A DNA stretch of 64,000 nucleotides from Massilia sp. Root133 (GCF_001426525.1 NZ_LMEW01000015.1:7993-71992), one strand, 5' to 3'. Positions 47,588 through 56,931 are shown, counted from the stretch's first letter. Notes: generated from the sequence alone by a model not told the origin. Numbers and translations are program-made.

Positions 47588-49512
47588 TGCGCCGCTTTCA
47601 CGAGCGGCAGTTCGACATAGCTGCTGTGGTAGATGCGCTGCGTGGCCTTGCGGTAGTCGCCCGGCTGGGCGAAGAAGATGTTCGGCACGAACGTCTGCGG
47701 ATTGCGGTCGTACAGCGGGAACCAGCTCGATTGCACCTGCACCATGATGCGGTGGCCGGGCAGGAACACGTGGTTCGCCGTCGGCAGCTTGATGCGGTAC
47801 GCCAGCGCCTTGTTCGGCGCCAGCGCCTTCGGCTTGTCGAAGCCTTCGCGGTAGCGGCCGCGGAAGATGTCGCCCGCGACCATCAGCTGGTAGCCGCCCA
47901 GCGCCGGCTGCGATCCCACCTGGTCCGGGTACACGTCGATCAGCTTCACGACCCAGTCGGAGTCCGTGCCGCTCGTCGACGCGACGAGGTGCGCGACCGG
48001 CTCGCCGCTGATCTTCACGGGCGCCGTCAGCAGGTCGGACACGAACGTCGCGACGTCCGTGCGGCCCGACGCCTCGCGCTGGTCGTCGACGAGCCAGCGC
48101 GGCCACGTCTGCCCCTTCGCTTCGTCGTAGCCGTACGGCGGAATCGGACGCTGGCGGAAGGGCACGGGCTTGGCCGGGTCGGACACGTATTCGTCGTAGC
48201 CCTTCGCATCGGCCGCGCCGCCCAGCTGGGCCTTCTGGTTCGCGGCCAGGCGCAGCGCGACGGGTTCGACGGCGCCGCTCGGCCACGCGGCCAGGTTGCG
48301 CCACTTGTTCGTTCCGGTCTCGAACGCGGTCACCGTCGGGATCGCGGGTACACTCCCATCGCCTTTCAGGTAACGCGCGAGGAACGGTTTCAAGACCTGC
48401 TGGCGCCAGTACAACGCCGTGTCGCTGCCGAATTTCAGGGTGCCGAGCGTCGCGCCGTCGCCGATCGCGCCGCCGTGCGACCACGGGCCCAGCGACAGGA
48501 ACACCTTGTTCTCCGTGTCGTGCGGCTTGATCGCCTTCCACACGGCGACGGCGCCGTAGATGTCTTCCGCGTCCCAGTAACTGTGCACGAGGAGCGTCGG
48601 CACCGTGACGGGCTGGCGCGCGAGGATAGTATCCATCGCCTGCTGCTGCCAGAACGCGTCGTACGCCGGATGCGCGACGACCTTGTTCCAGAAACCGCTC
48701 TGTTCCAGGCCCCGTTCGCGGCCCAGCGCGCCCGCGGAACCGGCGCGCAGGTACATGTCGTAGTCGTCGTAGTTCGTGACGGGCCACTTGGCCGTGTTCG
48801 CGCGCGTGACGACCTGTTCTAGCATGTACGACATATTGATCTGCCGGAAGGCGCCGTTGTGGAACCAGTCGTCGCCCTTCCAGCCGTCCACCATCGGATT
48901 CATCGGCACCGCGACCTTCAGCGCCGGGTGCGGATTCACGAGCGCCATCAGCGGCAGGAAGCCGTCGTACGAAATGCCGATGATGCCCACGCGGCCGTTC
49001 GTCTCGGGGACGTTCTTCGTCAGCCACTCGATCGTGTCGTACGTGTCGGTCGAGTGGTCGACGGGCGTCGGGTTCAGCGGGCCATGCAGCGGGCGGTTCA
49101 TCACGTAGTCGCCTTCGGAACCGTATTTGCCGCGCACGTCCTGCACGACGCGGATATAGCCTTCTCCGGCGATGACGTCGGCCGCGTTGTCGTAGCCGGT
49201 CAGGATCGTCTCCAGGTCGGCGCTGTCCGCGTGGTTCACGAGGCTGGACGCATCGTAGGGCGTGCGCGTGAGCAGGATGGGTGCGTTCTGCACGCCCTTC
49301 GGCACGATGATGATGGTGTTCAGCTTCGTCCCGTCGCGCATCGCGATCATCACGGTGCGCTTCACGTAGTTGAAGCCGGCGTCGGGCGCCCTGAATTCGG
49401 CCGGGGTCTCGGAAGGGAGTTCCGCATACTGCGGCGCCGTCTGCGCGTGCGCGAAACCGGCGAGCGCCACTGCACCGATGAGCGGCGCGAGGCGGACTGG
49501 GAATGACGTCAT
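47584..49512 (-). CDS. Secreted CocE/NonD family S15-type hydrolase
   Basis: A 642-residue exported serine hydrolase. A signal peptide ends near residue 23 (FAHAQ). The X-Pro dipeptidyl-peptidase (S15) domain has the nucleophile in GIISYDG-type GISYDGFLPLMA, VQDVRGKYGSEG before it, and the C-terminal beta-jelly-roll domain (RGRYREGFDKP, HRIMVQVQSSWFPLYDRNPQ). It resembles alpha-amino acid ester hydrolases and glutaryl acylases, which act on beta-lactam side chains and amino-acid esters. The GFA gene follows with a four-base overlap. Confidence 0.92.
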   Translation of the reverse strand: MTSFPVRLAPLIGAVALAGFAHAQTAPQYAELPSETPAEFRAPDAGFNYVKRTVMIAMRDGTKLNTIIIVPKGVQNAPILLTRTPYDASSLVNHADSADLETILTGYDNAADVIAGEGYIRVVQDVRGKYGSEGDYVMNRPLHGPLNPTPVDHSTDTYDTIEWLTKNVPETNGRVGIIGISYDGFLPLMALVNPHPALKVAVPMNPMVDGWKGDDWFHNGAFRQINMSYMLEQVVTRANTAKWPVTNYDDYDMYLRAGSAGALGRERGLEQSGFWNKVVAHPAYDAFWQQQAMDTILARQPVTVPTLLVHSYWDAEDIYGAVAVWKAIKPHDTENKVFLSLGPWSHGGAIGDGATLGTLKFGSDTALYWRQQVLKPFLARYLKGDGSVPAIPTVTAFETGTNKWRNLAAWPSGAVEPVALRLAANQKAQLGGAADAKGYDEYVSDPAKPVPFRQRPIPPYGYDEAKGQTWPRWLVDDQREASGRTDVATFVSDLLTAPVKISGEPVAHLVASTSGTDSDWVVKLIDVYPDQVGSQPALGGYQLMVAGDIFRGRYREGFDKPKALAPNKALAYRIKLPTANHVFLPGHRIMVQVQSSWFPLYDRNPQTFVPNIFFAQPGDYRKATQRIYHSSYVELPLVKAAQ

Positions 49513-49570
49513 CGATATCCTTGGGCGTGTCGTGGGCGGCGCCCGCTACATTAGCACAAGGACCAGGCCT

Positions 49571-49945
49571 TCAGCCGTGGGCGGTACGTGGCGCGGCGTG
49601 CGGATGGTCGAGGTGGACTTCCCGCAGCACGGCCTCGAACAGCACCACGCGGCGCGCGCGCGGCAGCGCTTCCCACCACGCGAGCGGGAAGGTCAGGCGC
49701 CGGTCGGCCATGCGCACGAACGCGTCGAAGCCGGGCTGCGTCTCGAGGAGCACGATGGCTTCAATCAGATGCGCGGCGCGCACCTCGATGCGCAAGCCGT
49801 CCTCGTTCGCATAGGCCAGCACGCGGCTCACGTCCGCCCACGGCACGACGGTGTCGTCGGCGGCGAAGCAGTCCGGGAACACGCGCACGGCGGGGGCAAG
49901 CGCCGGCACCAGGCGGCGTTTGATACGGGCGAAGACGGACAGCAT
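49571..49945 (-). CDS. Small protein of unknown function
   Basis: A 124-residue protein starting MLSVFARIKRRLVPALAPAV. It has no signal peptide or clear domain; a hydrophobic-basic N-terminus could associate with the membrane. Highly conserved-looking ADDTVVPWADVSRVLAYANE suggests a small beta-rich fold. It lies 10 bases after the GIN-repeat gene on the same strand, so it is probably co-transcribed with it. Confidence 0.65.
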   Translation of the reverse strand: MLSVFARIKRRLVPALAPAVRVFPDCFAADDTVVPWADVSRVLAYANEDGLRIEVRAAHLIEAIVLLETQPGFDAFVRMADRRLTFPLAWWEALPRARRVVLFEAVLREVHLDHPHAAPRTAHG

Positions 49946-49955
49946 GGCAACCTCC

Positions 49956-51323
49956 TTACCGGGTCGTGTGCGAACCGCTGCGGTCGACGAGCAGCAGCTG
50001 GCCGCGCGCGACGGTCTTCGTGTCCGCGCGGTCGGGCTGGGAGACGACGTTGACCGAGGCGGTGCCCGGTCCGTGCACGACGATGTCGGCATGGGCGGCC
50101 GTCAGGCCGTGGCCATCGAGGCTGCCCGAGCCCGCGATCTGGGCGTCGACCTGGGCAACACGCCCATCGATGCGGGCGTCGCCCGGACCGTTCATGCGCA
50201 GCAGCAGGCGCTTGCCGGACATGCTCGCCTTCAGGCCGCCGGAGCCCGACAGGGCCGCGTCCAGCGTATCGCCCACGTTCGCCAGCGTGACGCCGCCGGG
50301 GCCGCGGGCCCGCACCGTCGCCTTGCCCGCCTTGAGGCCGGCCGCATCGAGGTCGCCCGAGCCGGCCAGTTCCACGTTCAGGTCGCCCACCGTGCCGGCC
50401 AGCGCGACGTTGCCCGGCCCGTTCATGCGCAGCTGCGCCGTCCCGGCCTGCAGGCCGCGCACGGCCAGTTCGCCCGAGCCGTCCACTTCGCCGTCGAACT
50501 TGCGGATGGCGCCCGCGAGGCAGGCATTGCCCGGTCCGCGCTGCACGCTGCGCGCGCCGCCGTCGATGCGCAGGTCGCACCCTTCGAAGTCGCCCGAGCC
50601 GGACATCTCCAGGTCCAGTTCGCGCGCGCTGCCCGACAGCTGGACGTTGCCCGGCCCGCGCATGCGTGCCGTCACCTTGGCCGCGCGCAGGCCGTCCGCT
50701 TCCAGGTCGCCGGAGCCGCCGGCCTGCACGGACAGCGTGCCGCTCACGTCGGCCAGTTCCACGTCGCCCGGACCGTTCAGCGCCAGGTCGACGTCGCCGG
50801 TTTTCAGGCGCCGCAGCTCCAGGTCGCCGCTGCCGCTGGACGTCACGGTCAGCTGGCGCACGGTGCCGCTCGCGTGCACGTCGCCCGGGCCGTTGCCGGC
50901 CAGCGTGAAGCGCTCGGCATTGATGCGGTCGATCTCGACGTCGCCGCTGCCGGCCACCGTCAGGCGTTTGAGGGCGGACGCGCCGATGCGGACGGTGACC
51001 GTCTCGCGGCGCTTGCCGAAGTTGAAGAAGAAACCGTTGCGCTGCACGGGGCGCACGACGAGCGTGTCGCCGCGCACGACGGTCTCGATCTCGGCCAGCT
51101 GCTTGCGTTCGCCGCTCAGTTCCAGCGACGGCTTCGCCTGGGCGTCGATCACGACGTGGTAGGGGCCCGCCAGCTCGATCGCGCTGAATGCCGTGATTGC
51201 GCGCTGTTCGGTGGCGACGGCATTGCCCGTGTCCTGCGGCCGGGCGAACGAGGCGGGCATCGTGACGAAGGCGCCGGCCGCGAGCGCGGCGGCCAGGACG
51301 GTGAGCTTGAGGGCGTTTTTCAT
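49956..51323 (-). CDS. Secreted GIN (DUF2807) repeat protein with alternating GSG/GPG rungs
   Basis: A 455-residue exported protein, signal peptide to about residue 27. From residue 44 (FSAIELAGPYHVVIDAQ) it reads as a GIN/DUF2807 domain, a right-handed beta-helix. From residue 125 the sequence is a tandem array of about eight 39-residue units, each with one GSG turn and one GPG turn about 20 residues later. The alternation is unbroken through 16 turns. Such proteins are surface or periplasmic; function of the family is unknown. The small gene at 49571 follows. Confidence 0.88.
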   Translation of the reverse strand: MKNALKLTVLAAALAAGAFVTMPASFARPQDTGNAVATEQRAITAFSAIELAGPYHVVIDAQAKPSLELSGERKQLAEIETVVRGDTLVVRPVQRNGFFFNFGKRRETVTVRIGASALKRLTVAGSGDVEIDRINAERFTLAGNGPGDVHASGTVRQLTVTSSGSGDLELRRLKTGDVDLALNGPGDVELADVSGTLSVQAGGSGDLEADGLRAAKVTARMRGPGNVQLSGSARELDLEMSGSGDFEGCDLRIDGGARSVQRGPGNACLAGAIRKFDGEVDGSGELAVRGLQAGTAQLRMNGPGNVALAGTVGDLNVELAGSGDLDAAGLKAGKATVRARGPGGVTLANVGDTLDAALSGSGGLKASMSGKRLLLRMNGPGDARIDGRVAQVDAQIAGSGSLDGHGLTAAHADIVVHGPGTASVNVVSQPDRADTKTVARGQLLLVDRSGSHTTR

Positions 51324-51459
51324 GGTGTCGTCGTTGTTGTCTGCGGCAGCGCCGGGAGACTGCACGATACGGCAGGCAGGACGCCGGCGCAGCCGGCTTT
51401 CGACGAATGCGCGAAAACGGGGGACAGGCTGCGGAAAACATGGAGTGGATGGCGTCGCT

Positions 51460-51539
51460 GTCATCCCCGCGAAGGCGGGGATCCATACGGCGCTGACCAG
51501 GATGCTCGGCATGGGTTCCCGCTTTCGCGGGAACGACGG
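51460..51539. repeat. REP-like pair in inverted orientation
   Basis: A 27-base unit built on TCCCCGCGAAGGCGGGGA (from 51464) is followed by an inverted relative built on GGTTCCCGCTTTCGCGGGAA (from 51514). The palindromic core and flanks match the element at 24551-24578, showing a dispersed repeat family with two sites in the window. Confidence 0.75.
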
Positions 51540-51540
51540 G

Positions 51541-52509
51541 TTACTTGACGGCCGCGACCGTGAAGCCGGCCTGTTCCAGCTCATCCAGCAGCCCGCCGCA
51601 ATCCGCATCGTCATGCCGCGCCGCGAACAGGTTGCGCACGGGGACCACGTAAAAATGCGCGCGCCCATCCGCCACCTTCCCCATGCGCGCGATCCAGTCG
51701 CGGTTGCGCGCGCAGACGAGGCCCGCGTCCAGCGGCGCCAGCCGGGTCAGCGGGCTCCCGTCGGACGGCGCGCGGCCGCGCAGCAGGGCGTCGAAATCGC
51801 GCGTGAGGCGCGCCGTGGCCGTTGCGGAGGGCGGCGCGCTGTCCACGACGTCCAGCAGCATCATCGTGCGGCGCGGCCCGGCGGCGCAGTAGGCGTGCAT
51901 CATGCCCGTGCGGTAATCGATGTCGTGCACGGGGATGTCCGGGCGCGCGCGTACGAGGGCCTCGGCGACGTTGGCGCCTTGTTTGTGGTCCGGCGCGGCG
52001 GACGCGAGCGAGGCCGCCTGGACCCGTGCGAATTGCAGCAGCGTGAATTCGTCGCTCATCTCGATCAGGCGCGCCCAGGCTTGCGCCTGGGTGTCCGGGT
52101 CGGGCGCCTTCGCGAGCGCCTTGACGTCGAGGGCGTCGCGCCGGGCCATGTCGGCCTGCAGCGTGAGCGTGAGGATGCGCTGGCGCGCGTCGTTCAGCAT
52201 GGCAATGCCTTGCTCGTCGAGCTGGTGCAGGTCGCATCCCGGTGTCGCCGGGCCTTCCTCGCCATCGCCCACGCCTTCGACCGCCAGCGTGGCGGACGCG
52301 CGCAGCGCGGGCAGCACGGCGCGCGTGTAATAGGCGTCGAATTCGGCCGGCAGGCCGGCGGGCGTCGCGGCGAGCACGTACAGCGTGGTCGTGCCATGGC
52401 CTTCGACCGCGTGCGTGGCTTTCCACAGGCGGGGCGTGGCGGCATGCGCCGTGCAGGCCGCCAGGGCGAGCGCGCAGGCGAGGAGGCGGGGGAGGCGGGC
52501 GGTCGTCAT
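51541..52509 (-). CDS. TraB/GumN family protein
   Basis: A 322-residue exported protein; the signal peptide ends around residue 22 (CTAHAAT). PRLWKATHAVEGHGTTTLYV near the start and RNRDWIARMG with HFYVVPVRNLF and GLLDELEQAGFTV at the end match the TraB/GumN family (Tiki-like protease fold). Classical members have a GX2H pair: the first is weak here (VLAATPAG in place of a GTxH), so activity is doubtful. Single gene. Confidence 0.82.
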   Translation of the reverse strand: MTTARLPRLLACALALAACTAHAATPRLWKATHAVEGHGTTTLYVLAATPAGLPAEFDAYYTRAVLPALRASATLAVEGVGDGEEGPATPGCDLHQLDEQGIAMLNDARQRILTLTLQADMARRDALDVKALAKAPDPDTQAQAWARLIEMSDEFTLLQFARVQAASLASAAPDHKQGANVAEALVRARPDIPVHDIDYRTGMMHAYCAAGPRRTMMLLDVVDSAPPSATATARLTRDFDALLRGRAPSDGSPLTRLAPLDAGLVCARNRDWIARMGKVADGRAHFYVVPVRNLFAARHDDADCGGLLDELEQAGFTVAAVK

Positions 52510-52714
52510 GCCGGCGATTATAGGTCGCGGCCGGCCTGCCGGCCGGGATCGCCTTGGCAGCATGACAACCGCGACCTGCTGCAGATGTGGCTGGAGCGCA
52601 ACGACGTAGCCTGCCGGGCCATTACGCGCACGCCATCCCGGCGCACGCCTGGTGCCCGGCCGTGGCCGGAACGGAGGGCGAATGTCATAATGGGCGCTCG
52701 TCAAGGAGATCATC

Positions 52715-52900
52715 GTGATTCGCTACATGGGCACCCGCAAGAATGCGGAAGGTGCCTCCGTCTATATATTCATCGTCAACGGCATGGAAAAGGAAGTGCG
52801 CGAGCACGCGCTCAAGCAGCATCCAGGCTGTTACGAGGCGCTGCCGGCCTCGGTGAAGGCGAAGATCGCCGCCAACCGCGCATGGTTGGGAAAATTGTAG
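52715..52900 (+). CDS. Small protein of unknown function
   Basis: A 61-residue protein starting at GTG 52715 after AAGGAGATCATC. It reads MIRYMGTRKNAEGASVYIFI, then a helical C-terminus. No domain recognised. Its last 19 bases overlap the start of the next gene in another frame, consistent with one transcript. An inverted repeat of GGCCGGC type lies upstream at about 52530. Confidence 0.6.
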   Translation: MIRYMGTRKNAEGASVYIFIVNGMEKEVREHALKQHPGCYEALPASVKAKIAANRAWLGKL

Positions 52901-53367
52901 GCCTGCTGGCTGCCGCACTGGCGCTCGTCGCGCCCGTGCACGCGCAGACCCAGGACAAGCCGCCGTCCACGTTCGGCCCCGTCATCGGCGCGGCCCTGCT
53001 GTGCCACGACCATCTCGACAACAAGTATTTCTATGCCTGGCTGAAGACCCATTTCGGCCCCGCGTACAAGCACGAAGGCGGCGCGTACTGGTTCCGCACG
53101 GGCGAGACGACCCTGTGGGGCGCGCCCGTCACCGAGGTGATGGTCAGCGACGACACGAGCGAATGGGTGTTCGTGGGCGCCGTCGCCGACGTGGCGCCGG
53201 ACGAACTGGAACAGGCCGTCCGCAAGGCGGCGGGCGTGCGCCACCTGGCGGCCGATGCCTCGCCTTACCCTTTGCGCGTATCCGTCCCCGGCAGCACGAT
53301 CGCTTACTACAATGCCAAAAGCAAAATATACTGCGCGAAGTTCAAACCGCTGCCACCGCGCCGGTAA
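52882..53367 (+). CDS. Exported protein of unknown function
   Basis: A 161-residue protein with a signal peptide (MVGKIVGLLAAALALVAPVHA). The mature part begins QTQDKPPSTFGPVIGAALLC and contains two Cys (C in ALLCHDHLD and IYCAKFK) that could form a disulfide. No family recognised. The start overlaps the 61-residue gene by 19 bases; the GspA gene follows after 15 bases and may be in the same transcript. Confidence 0.7.
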   Translation: MVGKIVGLLAAALALVAPVHAQTQDKPPSTFGPVIGAALLCHDHLDNKYFYAWLKTHFGPAYKHEGGAYWFRTGETTLWGAPVTEVMVSDDTSEWVFVGAVADVAPDELEQAVRKAAGVRHLAADASPYPLRVSVPGSTIAYYNAKSKIYCAKFKPLPPRR

Positions 53368-53382
53368 GCTTTTGGTATTGAC

Positions 53383-54972
53383 ATGTACACAAATTATTTC
53401 CACTTAAAACAGGCGCCGTTTTCCATCGCGCCCGATCCGCGTTACCTGTTCATGAGCGAACGCCATCGCGAGGCGCTCGCGCACCTGCTCTATGGGATAG
53501 GCAGCGGCGGGGGCTTCGTGCTGCTCACGGGCGAGATCGGCGCGGGCAAGACGACCGTGTGCCGCTGCTTCATCGAGCAGGTGCCCGACGACTGCCGCCT
53601 GGCTTATATCTTCAACCCGAAGCTGACGGTCGAGGAATTGCTGCAGACGATCTGCGACGAATTCCGCATCACCGTGTCGTCCGCGGCGGGGGTGAAAGCC
53701 TATGTGGACGCGATCAACGCCTACCTGCTCGACAGCCACGCGCAGGGGCACAACAACGTGCTCGTGATCGACGAGGCGCAGAACCTGTCGGCCCAGGTGC
53801 TGGAGCAGCTGCGCCTCCTGACGAACCTGGAGACCAGCGAGCGCAAGCTCCTGCAGATCATCCTGATCGGCCAGCCCGAACTGCGCACGATGCTCGCGCG
53901 GCCCGAACTGGAGCAGCTGGCCCAGCGCGTCATCGCCCGCTACCATCTCGGTCCGTTGTCCGCCGACGAGACGGGCGCCTATGTCGCGCACCGCCTGGCC
54001 GTCGCGGGCGTGCAGGGCACGACGCCGGTTCCCGCCGCGCTGGCGCCATCGATCCACCGCCTGACGGAAGGCGTACCGCGCCGCATCAACCTGTTGTGCG
54101 ACCGCGCGCTGCTCGGCGCCTATGTCGAGAACAGCCGCGACGTCACGCCGGCGATCCTGCGCCGTGCCGCGCGCGAGGTGTTCGCCGGCGACGATGCGAT
54201 CGCCGGCGGTGCGCCGCGCAAGCCGCTGCGCTGGCCGTTCGTGGCCGGCGGCGTGCTGGCCGGCGCCGCCATCAGCGCGGCGGCGTGGCAGGCGGTGCCG
54301 CATCGTCCGACGCCTGCGCCGGCTGCGCCCATGGCCGTGAAAGCGCAGTCCGCGCCCGCGAAGGCGGGCATGCAGCCCAAGCCGCTGGCGCTGTCCACGC
54401 AGGACGACGCGCTGCGCGAACTGGGCGCGCTGTGGGGCCAGCAACTGCCGGCCGCCGCCGCGTGCGACGCCGCGCCGCGCACCGGCCTGCGCTGCTACCA
54501 GGGCCGCGGCGGCCTGTATGAACTGCGCCTGCTCGACCGGCCGGCCATCGTCGGCCTGCACGACGGCGCCCGGGTCGGCTACGCCGTGCTGACCGGCATG
54601 GACGACGACACGGCCACGCTCGCGATCAACGGCCAGCGCCACACGGTCAGCCTGGGACTGCTCGCGACCCGCATCGACGGCGAGTACACGACCTTGTGGA
54701 AGGTGCCGCGCGGTTTCCGCGACCAGGTGGGGCCGGGCGACAGCGGGCCGGACGTCGACTGGATCGCCGCCCGCCTCGCGGAACTGGACGGCAGGCGCGC
54801 CGCGCCGCCGGCCGGGCAAGTCCTGGACGAGCCCACGCGGCGCCTGCTGCGCGCGTTCCAGGTCAAGCAGAACCTGAAGGCGGACGGCCTGGCCGGTCCG
54901 CGCACCTACATGCGCCTGAACCAGCTGGCGGGCGTCGACGAACCGCGCCTGCTGGCAGCCACCGGGAAGTGA
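53383..54972 (+). CDS. gspA: GspA/ExeA-like AAA ATPase with peptidoglycan-binding domain
   Basis: A 529-residue ATPase. The Walker A GEIGAGKT is at residues 50-57 and Walker B VLVIDEAQ at 126-133, giving the ExeA/MSHA-type AAA domain; a membrane segment near 282-298 and a C-terminal peptidoglycan-binding domain (about 460-520) follow. With GspB it remodels peptidoglycan to let the type II secretin assemble. The gene pair is orphan: the other gsp genes are not in the window. Start ATG 53383. Confidence 0.9.
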   Translation: MYTNYFHLKQAPFSIAPDPRYLFMSERHREALAHLLYGIGSGGGFVLLTGEIGAGKTTVCRCFIEQVPDDCRLAYIFNPKLTVEELLQTICDEFRITVSSAAGVKAYVDAINAYLLDSHAQGHNNVLVIDEAQNLSAQVLEQLRLLTNLETSERKLLQIILIGQPELRTMLARPELEQLAQRVIARYHLGPLSADETGAYVAHRLAVAGVQGTTPVPAALAPSIHRLTEGVPRRINLLCDRALLGAYVENSRDVTPAILRRAAREVFAGDDAIAGGAPRKPLRWPFVAGGVLAGAAISAAAWQAVPHRPTPAPAAPMAVKAQSAPAKAGMQPKPLALSTQDDALRELGALWGQQLPAAAACDAAPRTGLRCYQGRGGLYELRLLDRPAIVGLHDGARVGYAVLTGMDDDTATLAINGQRHTVSLGLLATRIDGEYTTLWKVPRGFRDQVGPGDSGPDVDWIAARLAELDGRRAAPPAGQVLDEPTRRLLRAFQVKQNLKADGLAGPRTYMRLNQLAGVDEPRLLAATGK

Positions 54973-54973
54973 T

Positions 54974-55600
54974 ATGTCGTACATCCTCGAAGCCCTGAAG
55001 AAGGCCCAGGCCGAACGCCAGCTCGGCAACGCGCCGACGATCCACGCGCCGCAGGCGTCGACGCCCGCGCCGGCGGCCGCCGCGGCGAGCCGCAAGCCGC
55101 TGTTCGTCGGCCTCGGCGCCGGGGCGCTCGTCGTCGTCGCGGGGGTGCTGGTGCTGGGGCGGCCGGCGCCGGCGCCGCAGACCGTCGCGCAGCGCGCGCC
55201 CGCGCCGGCAGCACCCGCGCCGGAGCCGCTGGTGGTGAGCGCGCCGCCAGCGCCGCCGCCCGTGACCGTGCGCGAACGCGCACCTGCGCCCACGCCCGCA
55301 CCCTCCCGCCCGGCCCCGGTGCCGGTGCCGGCCGCCGCGCCGGCGCCCGTCGCGAAGGCGGCGCCGGAAGACAGCCTGCCGTTCCTGCAGCAGCTGCCCG
55401 ACGCCCAGCAGCGCGACATCCCGCGCGTCACGTTCGGCGGCTACATGTATTCCGCCAACGCGGCCGACCGCCTGCTGATCGTCGACAAGGCGCTGCGCCA
55501 CGAAGGCGAGGAGGTCGCCCCCGGCCTCGTGCTGGAAAAGCTGCTGCCCAAGGCGGCCGTCATGAACTTCCGGGGAATCCGCTACCGTGTCGCCTACTGA
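54974..55600 (+). CDS. gspB: GspB-like protein
   Basis: A 208-residue partner of GspA. It starts [20 protein letters not shown], which is typical, and has one membrane segment ([20 protein letters not shown]), a long Pro/Ala linker and a C-terminal domain ([39 protein letters not shown]) seen in GspB. Lies 1 base after gspA. Its 3' end overlaps the mobB start by 14 bases. Confidence 0.88.
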   Translation: MSYILEALKKAQAERQLGNAPTIHAPQASTPAPAAAAASRKPLFVGLGAGALVVVAGVLVLGRPAPAPQTVAQRAPAPAAPAPEPLVVSAPPAPPPVTVRERAPAPTPAPSRPAPVPVPAAAPAPVAKAAPEDSLPFLQQLPDAQQRDIPRVTFGGYMYSANAADRLLIVDKALRHEGEEVAPGLVLEKLLPKAAVMNFRGIRYRVAY

Positions 55601-56123
55601 TTTCGCCGGCCGCGGGCCCGTGCTGGGCGTCATCGGATGGTCCGGCAGCGGCAAGACGACGCTGCTGGAACTCGTCGTCGCGCGGCTGGCCGCGTCCGGG
55701 CTGCGCGTCAACGTCGTCAAGCACAGCCACCACGACGTCATGCTGGAACCACCGCACAAGGACAGCGCCCGCATGCGCGCGGCCGGCGCGGCCGAGGTCA
55801 TGATCGCATCGCCGTACCGCGTGGCCATCATGCGCGAGCTGCGCGGCGCCGCGGAGCCGTCGCTGGCCGAACACCTGGCACGCCTCGCGCCGGCGGACCT
55901 GACCCTGGTGGAAGGCTATAAATGGGAGGCGCTGCCCAAGCTGGAGGTGTACCGGCCCGACGTCGGCAAGCCGCCGATGTTCCCGGGCGACCCGCACATC
56001 GTGGCCGTCGCGTCCACGATGGCGCGCCCGCAGGGGCTGGCGCCGCAGGTGGCGTGGCTGGACCTGCTCGACGCGGACGCGGTCTTGCGCTGGGTCAGGC
56101 AATTTAATGGTTTGCCCGCCTAA
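55587..56123 (+). CDS. mobB: Molybdopterin-guanine dinucleotide biosynthesis adapter MobB
   Basis: A 178-residue P-loop GTP-binding protein that helps MobA add GMP to molybdopterin. [20 protein letters not shown] contains the P-loop, [20 protein letters not shown] and [18 protein letters not shown] are MobB signatures. Starts at GTG 55587, inside the end of gspB, which indicates translational coupling although the functions are unrelated. No other molybdenum cofactor gene is in the window. Confidence 0.95.
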   Translation: MSPTDFAGRGPVLGVIGWSGSGKTTLLELVVARLAASGLRVNVVKHSHHDVMLEPPHKDSARMRAAGAAEVMIASPYRVAIMRELRGAAEPSLAEHLARLAPADLTLVEGYKWEALPKLEVYRPDVGKPPMFPGDPHIVAVASTMARPQGLAPQVAWLDLLDADAVLRWVRQFNGLPA

Positions 56124-56216
56124 AGTTCCTGCCGGTCGTGTCGTTAACACGGGATAAGCGGTCGTGCGGGCGAACCCCGTGCTGGCCGACCGTCGACACA
56201 CCCACCAGGAGCGCAT

Positions 56217-56417
56217 ATGGACGCCTTAGGTATCGCCAAGCTTGCCACCAGCATCGCCGACACCGGCATCCGCCAGGACGTCGCCGTCGCCGTGCTGAAA
56301 AAGACGCAGGACATCCAGGCCTCGGCAGCCACCCAGCTGCTGGAAGCGGTGCAGTCCGCCGCGCCGACGCCGAACCTGCCGCCGCACCTGGGCAACCACA
56401 TCAACACGACGGCCTGA
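56217..56417 (+). CDS. YjfB-family small protein
   Basis: A 66-residue protein starting [20 protein letters not shown], with the repeated pattern of the YjfB family (putative motility protein) and a short Pro-rich tail. Function unknown; in Bacillus its gene is under the motility sigma factor. Single gene. Good upstream GGAG. Confidence 0.8.
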   Translation: MDALGIAKLATSIADTGIRQDVAVAVLKKTQDIQASAATQLLEAVQSAAPTPNLPPHLGNHINTTA

Positions 56418-56568
56418 CGCGCGCGCGTCAACGGAATTCCCGCCGCCCGCGTTATCGGCCCAGTACCCGGCACGACGGGGGCGGCCACACAATACCATCC
56501 GCTCAGCCGCCACCATCGGGCTGCCGCCAGCGACGACGACGTCCGGCGCGCAGCCGACAACGGCCGCC

Positions 56569-56608
56569 CCGGCCGGGTTACTTTTCCACTCGTTACGCTC
56601 CGGCCGGG
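56569..56608 (+). promoter_or_regulatory. Repeated CCGGCCGGG upstream of bufA1
   Basis: The sequence CCGGCCGGG occurs at 56569-56577 and again at 56600-56608, start to start 31 bases, about three helical turns. A TAGAAT follows at 56609. The distance to the bufA1 ATG is about 45 bases. Could be a promoter with an operator for a copper or ECF-type regulator. The remaining bases of 56418-56653 hold no other feature I can support. Confidence 0.4.
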
Positions 56609-56653
56609 ATAGAATGCCTGCCGTGTACTGACCTGCATTTCGGAGAATCCCCA

Positions 56654-56923
56654 ATGAACAAACGACAAGCCCTGATCGCTGCCGCGCTCGCGAGCGTCTG
56701 CGCCACCCAGGCCACGGCCGGCGGCCAGATGGATGCGCAATCCGGCAACGAAGAAAAATGCTACGGCGTCGCCAAGGCCGGCCAGAACGACTGCGGCACC
56801 GCCACCCACGGCTGCGCCGGCATGGCGACGGCCGACAAGGACCCGGGCGAATGGAAATTCGTCCCGAAGGGCACCTGCGAAAAAGACGGCGGCAAACTGA
56901 ATCCGCCGAAACAGGGTAAATAA
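56654..56923 (+). CDS. bufA1: BufA1-type bufferin precursor (DUF2282)
   Basis: An 89-residue DUF2282 protein. A signal peptide (about residues 1-22) precedes a mature part with four Cys at 36, 47, 54 and 75, in [20 protein letters not shown] and [11 protein letters not shown]2282 proteins are known bufferin precursors: ribosomally made peptides whose Cys are changed to thiooxazole or related groups by a DUF692 enzyme, after which they bind copper in the periplasm. The modification enzyme follows after 8 bases. No DoxX gene is visible. Confidence 0.9.
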   Translation: MNKRQALIAAALASVCATQATAGGQMDAQSGNEEKCYGVAKAGQNDCGTATHGCAGMATADKDPGEWKFVPKGTCEKDGGKLNPPKQGK

Positions 56924-56931
56924 GCCTCACC

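Noticed and set aside
51541..52509. TraB/GumN protein called as an active protease
   Set aside because: The first metal-binding motif is not convincing, so only the family is reported.
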